Positions 1 to 5,567 of a stretch of DNA of 5,567 nucleotides are shown here, in pieces; the first letter of the stretch is position 1; the number at the start of each line of letters is the position of its first letter. The stretch is from Lachnospiraceae bacterium (lineage in GTDB: Bacteria > Bacillota_A > Clostridia > Lachnospirales > Lachnospiraceae). The position numbers were made by a program, and so were the translations under genes. Where the stretch lies: contig JAGCAV010000258.1 of NCBI GenBank assembly GCA_017652545.1, forward strand, positions 1 through 5,567, read 5' to 3'. Below the pieces are notes generated by a model that did no database searches, was not told the origin of the DNA, and saw nothing but the letters and a program-made list of their open reading frames with translations.

Positions 1-91
1 AGTGAAAGTGCCTCAGGGCATTTACATATAAGCAGGATAAAGCTCCGGTTAAAAAATATAAAAATGAATATTTTAAAACTAAATAATATAT

Positions 92-130
92 AAGGGGGCC
101 CATGATGACATGAGGCTCCTTTTCTTTGTT
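92..130 (+). terminator. Probable intrinsic terminator of an upstream gene
   Basis: Bases 92-104 pair with 109-122 to form a stem of about 13 bp around a 4-base ATGA loop. There is one bulged A (113) and there are two G-U wobbles. The 3' arm runs into a T-rich tract (TTTTCTTTGTT, 120-130), which is the classic Rho-independent layout. The element lies upstream of the predicted trkA promoter, so it most likely ends transcription of a gene located before this window and insulates the trk operon. The sequence before it (about 45-92) is very AT-rich and non-coding in appearance; its opposite strand also offers T-rich DNA after the stem, so two-way termination is possible. Confidence 0.6.
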
Positions 131-140
131 CCCTGCGTAC

Positions 141-169
141 TGGAAAAACACATAAATTAGTGATATAGT
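141..169 (+). promoter_or_regulatory. Predicted sigma-A promoter of trkA-trkH, extended -10
   Basis: The -35 element is TGGAAA (141-146, 4 of 6 to consensus). A 17-base spacer follows, then the -10 element TATAGT (164-169, 5 of 6). A TG dinucleotide one base before the -10 (161-162) makes it an extended -10 promoter. Transcription would start near 176, giving a short T-rich leader of about 34 bases before the GTG start. It lies just downstream of the terminator at 92-130, where an operon promoter would be expected. The call rests on sequence only. Confidence 0.55.
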
Positions 170-196
170 ATTTTTGTTTCATCTGTCTGTTTTCAT

Positions 197-203
197 GGGG
201 AGG
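197..203 (+). promoter_or_regulatory. Ribosome-binding site of trkA
   Basis: GGGGAGG lies 6 bases before the GTG at 210. It is a near-perfect Shine-Dalgarno match at ideal spacing and settles the GTG as the start codon. The protein then opens directly with the beta strand of the Rossmann fold, as TrkA proteins do. Confidence 0.85.
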
Positions 204-209
204 TAAGAA

Positions 210-1577
210 GTGAAGATCATCATCGTAGGATGCGGCAAAGTCGGCAGCGAACTGGCTGCTGTGCTGAGCCGGGAGAACAATGATGTCATGATCATTGACC
301 GTGATGAGGCGGCCGTAAATGAGCTTTGTGACAAATACGATATTATGGGAACGGTCGGAAACGGAGCCAGTTCCGCGGTCCAGAAGGAAGCGGAGATCAT
401 GGATACGGACCTGCTCATTGCCGTGACCGGATCAGATGAGCTGAATCTTCTGTGCTGTCTGACAGCCCGCATGTCAGGAAGAGACGTTCATACGATCGCC
501 AGACTTCGAAACCCCGATTACAGGGCGGAAGTGGCATTCCTGAAGGAGGAGCTGGGCCTGGCCATGGTCATCAATCAGGAGGAGACCGCTGCCAGGGAGA
601 TCGCAAGGCTGCTGAAGTTCCCCTCGGCCATCGAGATCGATACATTCGCCAAAGGCCGGATCGAGCTGCTCAGTTTCCGGATCCCGGCTGATTCCATACT
701 GGATGGACTGAACCTGATCGAGATGCATGCAAAACTGAGATGTGATGTCCTTGTATGCACGGCGGAACGAAACGGAAAAGTGCAGATCCCGCACGGTGAG
801 TATGTGCTGCAGAGCGGAGACGTGATTTCGATTATCTCCGACACCGCTACAGAAGAAACCTTCTTCAGGAAGATCGGCCTGAAGACCAACAAGGTGAGGA
901 ACGCGATGATCGTCGGCGGAGGCGACATCGCATATTATCTGGCGCAGATGCTCAGCGAATACGGCATCAAGGTGAAGCTGATCGAACGCCGGCTGAACCG
1001 CTGCGAATTCCTGAGCGAGCAGCTTCCGAAGACCACCATCATTCATGGTGACGGCAGTGACAAACAGCTGCTTCTGGAGGAAGGACTGGACAACACAGAA
1101 GGTTTTGTGGCGCTGACGGATTACGATGAAGAGAACATCATTCTCTCCCTGTTTGCCAGAAAGAACGGGGCAAGGAAGATCGTAACAAAGATCAACCGCA
1201 TTGCTTTTGATGAAGTGTTCGATGAGCTGGATCTGGATACGACGATCCATCCCCGCTCGCTGACTGCGGAATATATCCTGCAGTATGTCCGTGCCCGCAA
1301 GAACTCTCTTGGGAGCAACGTGGAGGCGATTCACTGGATCGTTGACAACAAGGTGGAAGCGCTGGAATTTCTGATCAACGAGAGCTTCCGTTATACCGGA
1401 ATTCCCCTGAGCGAACTGCCCCTGAAGAAAGGCTACCTGCTGGCCTGCATTTACAGGGACGGAAGGATGATCATACCCCGCGGCAAGGATGTGATCAAAA
1501 CAGCGGATTCGGTGGTCATCGTGACGACCAACACAGGAATGAACGATATCAATGATATTGTAAACCAGAAAGCGTGA
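210..1577 (+). CDS. trkA: Trk potassium uptake system, NAD-binding regulatory subunit TrkA
   Basis: TrkA is the peripheral cytoplasmic subunit that forms a gating ring under the TrkH channel and controls K+ uptake in response to bound nucleotide. The 455-residue length fits the full-length, tandem-RCK TrkA family (E. coli TrkA is about 458) rather than the half-size KtrA. The first Rossmann unit shows GCGKVG at residues 7-12, the acidic D30 ending beta-2, and the VTGSDELN segment at 72-79. The first TrkA-C unit spans about 140-215 (LQSGD at 200-204). The second Rossmann unit has GGGDIA at 236-241 and acidic E259, followed by an HGDGSD segment. The second TrkA-C unit spans about 380-447 and has IKTADSV near its end. 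The last glycine of the second motif is Ala (A241). The start is GTG, set by the RBS at 197-203. trkH follows after 4 bases, so the two are co-transcribed. The ligand preference (NAD(H), ATP/ADP, or c-di-AMP in the C units) cannot be read from the sequence. Confidence 0.95.
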   Translation: MKIIIVGCGKVGSELAAVLSRENNDVMIIDRDEAAVNELCDKYDIMGTVGNGASSAVQKEAEIMDTDLLIAVTGSDELNLLCCLTARMSGRDVHTIARLRNPDYRAEVAFLKEELGLAMVINQEETAAREIARLLKFPSAIEIDTFAKGRIELLSFRIPADSILDGLNLIEMHAKLRCDVLVCTAERNGKVQIPHGEYVLQSGDVISIISDTATEETFFRKIGLKTNKVRNAMIVGGGDIAYYLAQMLSEYGIKVKLIERRLNRCEFLSEQLPKTTIIHGDGSDKQLLLEEGLDNTEGFVALTDYDEENIILSLFARKNGARKIVTKINRIAFDEVFDELDLDTTIHPRSLTAEYILQYVRARKNSLGSNVEAIHWIVDNKVEALEFLINESFRYTGIPLSELPLKKGYLLACIYRDGRMIIPRGKDVIKTADSVVIVTTNTGMNDINDIVNQKA

Positions 1578-1581
1578 GCAT

Positions 1582-3021
1582 ATGAATTATGGCATGATTT
1601 TCTACGTACTGGGCTGGATCATAAGCCTGGAAGCGGTCATGATGGCTCCTTCCGCGCTGGTCGCGCTGATCTACCGGGAAAAAGACGGGATCTATCTGCT
1701 GATCACGATCCTGATCTGCCTGATCCCGTTTGTCCTGCGGATCTTCATCAAGCCAAAGAAGAAGCGGATCTATGCCAGGGAAGGCTTTGTGATCGTAGCT
1801 CTTTCGTGGTTTGTCCTGAGTTTTATCGGTGCGCTGCCCTTCAGGCTTTCGGGGTATATCCCCCATATGATCGATGCCGTCTTTGAGACATCATCAGGGT
1901 TTACGACCACCGGTGCCAGCATTCTGACAGATGTGGAGGCGCTGCCTCACTGCATGCTCTTCTGGCGGAGCTTTACCCACTGGGTGGGCGGCATGGGTGT
2001 GCTGGTCTTCCTGATCGCGATCCTTCCGATGGCCGGCAGCGGGAGCGACATGTTCCTGATGAAGGCGGAAAGCCCGGGCCCATCCATCAAAAAGATCGTT
2101 CCCAAGGTCAAAAATACCGCGATGGTGCTGTACAGCCTGTATATTGTGATCACAGTGCTGGAAATGTGTTTCCTGTTCATCGGCGGCATGCCGCTGTTCG
2201 ATACACTGACACTGACCTTCGGTACAGCCGGTACCGGTGGTTTCGGCGTCCTGAATTCCAGTATTGCCAGCTATACGACCTACCAGCAGGTGGTGATCAC
2301 GGTCTTCATGATCCTTTTCGGTGTCAATTTCAGCGCGTATTTCCTCATCTTCAGGAGAAAATTCAGGGACGTGCTCCAGATGTCCGAAGTGGTCGTCTAC
2401 CTGTGTATCATTGCGGTCGCCACAACCGTGATCTCGATCAACATTGCAAATATGTATGACCATACGGGAACGGCTGTCAAGGATGCGGCATTCCAGGTGG
2501 CTTCCATCATTACGACCACCGGGTACTCCACTGCCAATTTTGACCTGTGGCCCAGCCTGTCGAAAGGCATCTTGGTCACACTGATGTTCATCGGCGCCTG
2601 CGCGGGCAGCACCGGCGGCGGCATCAAAGTCTCCAGGATCATTGTTCTGTGCAAGACGGTGGTCAAAGAACTGGATTACATTGTTCATCCCAACAATGTG
2701 CGGAAAGTCAAGGTGGACGGAAAACAGCTCGAGCATACCGTGCTGCGGGCGATCAATGTCTTCATGGCGGCGTATCTGCTGTTCTTCGCGGCGTCTTTCC
2801 TGATCATCTGTCTTGACGGTTTCGACCTGACATCCAGCTTTACCGCGGTGGCGGCCACATTGAACAACATCGGCCCTGCCCTGGGTGTGGCGGGTCCTGC
2901 ATGCAACTACAGCACCTTCTCCTATCTTTCCAAGTGCGTGCTGATCCTGGACATGATCGCAGGAAGGCTGGAACTGTTCCCGGTACTGATCCTGTTTTCA
3001 TTCAGGACCTGGCGGGACTGA
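1582..3021 (+). CDS. trkH: Trk potassium uptake system, channel subunit TrkH
   Basis: TrkH is the integral membrane pore of the Trk system. It belongs to the superfamily of K+ transporters built from four M1-P-M2 repeats. All four selectivity-filter loops are visible: SSGFTTTGAS (104-113, filter Gly111), GTAGTGGFG (214-222), ITTTGYST (310-317, Gly314) and TLNNIGPALG (426-435, Gly431). The Gly-rich intramembrane gating loop of the third repeat is GACAGSTGGGIK (338-349). The conserved arginine of the last M2 helix is R462, in GRLELFP, which supports an intact gate. The 479-residue length and the C-terminal ending (FSFRTWRD) are typical, so the gene looks complete and functional. The ATG lies 4 bases after the trkA stop with only weak purine matches before it (GAAAG, GTGAG). 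Translational coupling to trkA is therefore likely and would keep the subunits in balance. KtrB is the main alternative, but pairing with a two-RCK TrkA favours TrkH. Confidence 0.95.
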   Translation: MNYGMIFYVLGWIISLEAVMMAPSALVALIYREKDGIYLLITILICLIPFVLRIFIKPKKKRIYAREGFVIVALSWFVLSFIGALPFRLSGYIPHMIDAVFETSSGFTTTGASILTDVEALPHCMLFWRSFTHWVGGMGVLVFLIAILPMAGSGSDMFLMKAESPGPSIKKIVPKVKNTAMVLYSLYIVITVLEMCFLFIGGMPLFDTLTLTFGTAGTGGFGVLNSSIASYTTYQQVVITVFMILFGVNFSAYFLIFRRKFRDVLQMSEVVVYLCIIAVATTVISINIANMYDHTGTAVKDAAFQVASIITTTGYSTANFDLWPSLSKGILVTLMFIGACAGSTGGGIKVSRIIVLCKTVVKELDYIVHPNNVRKVKVDGKQLEHTVLRAINVFMAAYLLFFAASFLIICLDGFDLTSSFTAVAATLNNIGPALGVAGPACNYSTFSYLSKCVLILDMIAGRLELFPVLILFSFRTWRD

Positions 3022-3048
3022 CCGGATGATCGTGTTTTTGAATGTTTT

Positions 3049-3090
3049 TCGCGTCTGTCCATGCGTTTTTGCGCACCCGGGCAGGCGCGA
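3049..3090 (+). terminator. Strong stem-loop after trkH, possible operon 3' end, no U-tract
   Basis: Bases 3050-3060 pair with 3079-3089 over 11 uninterrupted pairs, two of them G-U wobbles, and the flanking T3049-A3090 can add a twelfth. Inside sits a smaller hairpin, TGCG/CGCA (3062-3065 with 3072-3075), around a TTTTTG loop. No T-run follows, so it is not a canonical intrinsic terminator. It could be a Rho-dependent or RNA-stabilising 3' end of the trkAH message. The wobbles pair only in RNA made from the + strand, which supports a role in that transcript. No other terminator was found before the next gene, so some read-through is possible. Confidence 0.35.
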
Positions 3091-3112
3091 CATGCGGTGT
3101 ACGGGGCGATAT

Positions 3113-3141
3113 TTGATTTAAGCTTTTATATGTGATATAAG
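3113..3141 (+). promoter_or_regulatory. Predicted sigma-A promoter of the TPR/P-loop gene, extended -10
   Basis: The -35 element is TTGATT (3113-3118, 4 of 6). A 17-base spacer follows, then the -10 element TATAAG (3136-3141, 5 of 6), with the extended TG at 3133-3134. The local DNA is AT-rich between two GC-richer genes. Transcription would start near 3148, leaving a leader of about 32 bases. It shares spacing and the core GTGATATA with the trkA promoter at 141-169. Confidence 0.6.
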
Positions 3142-3166
3142 AATAAGAAAACATCAGCATTAAAGC

Positions 3167-3172
3167 GGGGGA
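3167..3172 (+). promoter_or_regulatory. Ribosome-binding site fixing the TTG start at 3180
   Basis: GGGGGA lies 7 bases before TTG at 3180. It decides the start: an in-frame stop (TAA at 3144-3146) closes the frame upstream, and the first in-frame ATG is not reached until residue 62, in the middle of a TPR-like helix. The ATG at 3190 is out of frame. Confidence 0.75.
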
Positions 3173-3179
3173 ACATATT

Positions 3180-5567
3180 TTGGATAAGAATGAATACAAT
3201 GCCAGGCTGGAAGAGATCAACAGGCTTGTGGATCAGGGTAATTACGCGGAGGCAGCCAAGATTGCGGATCAGATCGACTGGAAGCGTGTCAGGAATGTCA
3301 GGACACTCTGCCTGATCAGCGAAATCTATGAGGCAGAAGACAGATACGAAGATTCCAAAAATATGCTTCTGAAGGCGTATAAAAAGTCGCCCTCAGGAAG
3401 AGCGATCCTGTACCGGCTGGTGGAGGTCACAACGAAACTGAAACAGTTTGACGAGGCCATCGAGTATTATTCCGAGTATGTCCATGTCGCGCCGCATGAC
3501 CCGAACCGCCTTATCCTTAAATACAGGATCTATCGGGGCAGAGGTTCATCTGTCGATGAGCAGATCGAGATCCTGAAAGAGTATCTGAAGGAAGAATACA
3601 ACGAGAAGTATGCCTATGAGCTGGCGAAGCTTTATCAGGAAGCAGACAGGATCTCGGAATGCCTGACGACCTGTGATGATCTGGTGCTCTGGTTCCACAG
3701 CGGCAAATATGTGATCAAGGCTCTTGAACTGAAGATGCGCTATTCCCCGCTGACGCCCAAACAGCAGGAGATCTATGATCACCGCGCCAGCATGACGGAT
3801 GACGAGGAGACGATCGGACAGGAAAAACAGATGGTCGAGACGGAGGATACTTCCCTGGCGGAGACCATTCTTGAGGATACGACCCGGGAGATCGCCAGCG
3901 AGGTCGCGAAAGCGACAGGCATGGTCAGTGATCTGCCGGAAGAGGAAACCGCGGCGGAAGGCGAAGAGGCAGAAGCGGAAGTGCTGCCGGGTGCCGTTCC
4001 GGAAGATGAGGAGCAGATGCCCGGTGAAGAGATTCCTGCAGAATCAGCCGGCAGCGAAGAGTCTGATGAGGAGATCGTTCCTGAGGAAGAGATTCCCGGC
4101 GCGGACGAAGAACCCGTGAACGCTGCTGAAGAGACCGGGGAGGACGGGGCAGCTTCCTCTGACGCGGAAGAAGTGCAGATAAAGGCGGAACCCGTCAGGC
4201 CGATCACCATCCCGGAAGACAAATACAACACCAAAGACTTCCAGAATGAAATGCTTCGCAGCATGAGGGAAGTGGTTTCCGGACTGGGACTGCGTGACCA
4301 GGTGGATGAAGACGAGGCGGCCATGGACGCGCTGATCGATCAGTCGAAGCAGGAGCAGGCAGCCAGAATCGATTCGGATGCTGCGCAGATCAGGATGACC
4401 AGAAAACTGACGCTGCCCGAACTGCAGAAGAAGGCGGATGCCGGACAGATCTCCATCGATGATGTCCTGCTTTCCATGGGAGACAAAGGTACAGCTGTCC
4501 GTGAAACAGTGGCAGATGCCAGGGCTGCATCCGGTATGGCTCCGCAGAGGTCCGGTGTGCTTTCCGCGGTTGACGAAGCGCTGCTGAATATGGGCGTGCA
4601 GACGAAGGCTGCCCAGAGCGCTGAACCGCAGCAGGAGGCGGAGCCGGCTGGCGAAGAGACGCAGGTGATCCCGGAAGAGGAACCCGCGGCAGAAGCCGAA
4701 GAGATACAGGTCATTCCGGAGGAAGCAGAGCCGGAAGCCGAAGAGATGCAGGTCATTCCGGAGGAAGCAGAGCCGGAAGCTGAAGAGATGCAGGTCATTC
4801 CGGAAGAGCCGGAACCAGAAGCCGAAGAAGTACAGGACATTTCTGAAGCAGCGAATGCCGCTGAAGAGGAGGTCATGGAAGAGGAGATCGCTGAAGCGGC
4901 AGAAGAAGCGGCAGAAGAAGCGGCAGAGGCCGGTGTGATCCTGAGAGAGGATCCGGATATGGCCGCCCTGGAAGCTGCCCTGGAGAAGTCTGCGGATTCC
5001 TTCGGTGAAGAGGACGAAGGCGACGAAGACGACGATGTCAAGATCGCGGAGGTCTCCAGAGCCGGGGCGGAAGTGGATGAACAGATTCATGAAGCGTATG
5101 AACAGGCCATGGAAGGTACGCTTCAGGAAGAACCTGCCGGTACAGCGCCGGAAGATATGTCCATGAAAGAGGTCATGACGGCAAAGACCAGACGGGTTCC
5201 GACGGATAAGATCGCGGAGCTTCACGGCAGAACACCGCTTGAAGCTGATGAGGAGGCTGCCGGCGCCGGTGAGGGGGAAGAACCCGGGAACACGGCAGAA
5301 GGTGAAGAGAAGGCAGAGGCCGGCGCGCCCGAAAGTGCCCCGGGTGAGGGGACACAGCCCGCTTCCGCCGCGCAGAAGCCGGAACGCATGTGGCTGAAGA
5401 AGGATCTGAGAGGGTTCTTTGACGGCTTCCTGACGATCAGGGACATGGACAGGCAGATTGCCGGAGCCATCGAGCAGATCCTTGCAAAGGGGAATGACAA
5501 GACATCCCGGACAGGCAATGTGCTGATCTTCGGCGGACACGGCTGCGGCAAGACAACGATCGGAACA
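3180..5567 (+). CDS. TPR-like, acidic repeat, P-loop (AAA+-like) ATPase protein, 3' partial
   Basis: I do not recognise a named gene. The frame is open for 796 codons from a TTG start to the window edge, with no stop. Residues about 4-190 are helical with TPR-like pairs (for example 38-71 and 72-105, the latter with the pattern FDEAIEYYSEYVHVAPHDPN); such folds bind protein partners. Residues about 200-735 are very rich in Glu, Ala and Pro, probably disordered and strongly acidic, with a tandem repeat at 491-557. Less acidic islands lie at about 341-475. From about residue 737 composition returns to that of a folded domain (MWLKKDLRGFFDGF, then a helix at 755-768). A beta strand and Walker A motif GGHGCGKT follow at 785-792 (Lys791, Thr792), so an ATPase domain begins here and continues outside the window. 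The layout before the P-loop recalls AAA+ proteins, but Walker B, sensor and arginine-finger residues cannot be seen. No signal peptide or membrane segment is visible, so it is probably cytoplasmic. The promoter at 3113 suggests separate transcription from trkAH. The coding frame is well supported; the role is unknown. Confidence 0.88.
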   Translation, partial: MDKNEYNARLEEINRLVDQGNYAEAAKIADQIDWKRVRNVRTLCLISEIYEAEDRYEDSKNMLLKAYKKSPSGRAILYRLVEVTTKLKQFDEAIEYYSEYVHVAPHDPNRLILKYRIYRGRGSSVDEQIEILKEYLKEEYNEKYAYELAKLYQEADRISECLTTCDDLVLWFHSGKYVIKALELKMRYSPLTPKQQEIYDHRASMTDDEETIGQEKQMVETEDTSLAETILEDTTREIASEVAKATGMVSDLPEEETAAEGEEAEAEVLPGAVPEDEEQMPGEEIPAESAGSEESDEEIVPEEEIPGADEEPVNAAEETGEDGAASSDAEEVQIKAEPVRPITIPEDKYNTKDFQNEMLRSMREVVSGLGLRDQVDEDEAAMDALIDQSKQEQAARIDSDAAQIRMTRKLTLPELQKKADAGQISIDDVLLSMGDKGTAVRETVADARAASGMAPQRSGVLSAVDEALLNMGVQTKAAQSAEPQQEAEPAGEETQVIPEEEPAAEAEEIQVIPEEAEPEAEEMQVIPEEAEPEAEEMQVIPEEPEPEAEEVQDISEAANAAEEEVMEEEIAEAAEEAAEEAAEAGVILREDPDMAALEAALEKSADSFGEEDEGDEDDDVKIAEVSRAGAEVDEQIHEAYEQAMEGTLQEEPAGTAPEDMSMKEVMTAKTRRVPTDKIAELHGRTPLEADEEAAGAGEGEEPGNTAEGEEKAEAGAPESAPGEGTQPASAAQKPERMWLKKDLRGFFDGFLTIRDMDRQIAGAIEQILAKGNDKTSRTGNVLIFGGHGCGKTTIGT
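4650..4850 (+). repeat. In-frame 42-bp tandem repeat, about five units (consensus AEEMQVIPEEAEPE)
   Basis: The array starts with a diverged 45-bp unit (4650-4694, GEETQVIPEEEPAAE). Two nearly identical 42-bp units follow (4695-4736 and 4737-4778), then one with a diverged end (4779-4820) and a decayed partial unit (4821-4850, AEEVQDISEA). The invariant core is EE-x-Q-V-I-P-E-E. It lies inside the acidic segment of the third gene at residues 491-557. Sharp identity in the middle and decay at both ends suggest recent unit duplication, so copy number may vary between strains. Confidence 0.85.
4896..4928 (+). repeat. Short 12-bp in-frame repeat (AAEE x 2.7)
   Basis: The unit GCGGCAGAAGAA occurs twice in full (4896-4907 and 4908-4919), then in part (4920-4928, ending GCGGCAGAG). 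It encodes Ala-Ala-Glu-Glu repeats at residues 573-583 of the acidic linker. It is likely a low-complexity slippage product that keeps the frame; the peptide would favour a charged helix. Confidence 0.7.

Noticed and set aside
1..31. Possible C-terminal tail of an upstream + strand gene (frame reading VKVPQGIYI then TAA at 29-31)
   Set aside because: It is only nine codons, with no way to recognise a family. It fits the terminator at 92, but frame 1 is also open to a TAA at 91-93, so the choice is not supported.
1..209. Riboswitch such as the c-di-AMP (ydaO-type) element, which can precede K+ transporter genes
   Set aside because: The predicted leader from about 176 is too short, and I see no conserved ydaO-like core upstream. 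The only hairpin fits a terminator placed before the promoter.
474..1334. Minus-strand open frame of 286 codons inside trkA
   Set aside because: It is antisense to a clear TrkA, has no recognisable domain, and its composition follows from the trkA codons.
1582..2400. Frequent GATC sequences in trkA and trkH as a possible origin or methylation cluster
   Set aside because: They follow from the preferred Ile codon ATC after codons ending in G (CTG ATC, GTG ATC), so codon use explains them.
1894..2736. Minus-strand open frame of 280 codons inside trkH
   Set aside because: It is rich in His, Asp and Gln because it mirrors membrane-protein codons; no family is recognisable and trkH is unambiguous on the + strand.
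4650..4928. CRISPR-like regular repeats
   Set aside because: The repeats are head-to-tail with no spacers, keep the reading frame and encode acidic peptide within a gene.
4044..5540. Long minus-strand open frame (498 codons) opposite the third gene, and a second of 233 codons at 4340-5041
   Set aside because: They mirror GAA/GAG/GCG-rich codons, which rarely give stops on the other strand; the products are low-complexity Phe/Leu/Arg- or Ser/Ala-rich. The + strand frame has an RBS, a promoter and recognisable domains.

Overview
The window looks like chromosomal DNA of a low-to-mid GC Gram-positive bacterium of the Bacillota, most likely a Clostridia/Lachnospiraceae-type organism. This is inferred from strong purine-rich Shine-Dalgarno sites (GGGGAGG, GGGGGA) before GTG and TTG starts, AT-rich intergenic DNA beside GC-richer genes, and the style of the proteins. 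No marker gene fixes the taxon.

Layout. Positions 1-209 hold no confident gene: there is a likely intrinsic terminator (92-130) for something further upstream, then an extended -10 promoter (141-169). That promoter drives a two-gene potassium-uptake operon. The first gene is trkA (210-1577), the cytoplasmic nucleotide-binding gating subunit with two tandem RCK units. Four bases later comes trkH (1582-3021), the membrane channel with its four pore-loop filter segments. The two products are expected to assemble into one K+ uptake system.

The 158-base gap after trkH holds a strong stem-loop without a U-tract (3049-3090), a second extended -10 promoter (3113-3141) and a ribosome-binding site for a TTG-started gene.

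That third gene (3180 to the window end, 796 codons seen, no stop) is the largest and least ordinary item. It encodes an N-terminal TPR-like helical domain, then about 540 residues of mostly glutamate/alanine-rich, probably disordered sequence with a 14-residue tandem repeat and two small conserved-looking islands. It ends in the start of a P-loop ATPase domain whose Walker A motif lies at the very edge of the window. Its function is unknown. It probably has its own promoter, although that promoter closely resembles the one before trkA.

The rest is ordinary housekeeping sequence. No RNA genes, mobile elements or CRISPR arrays were seen.
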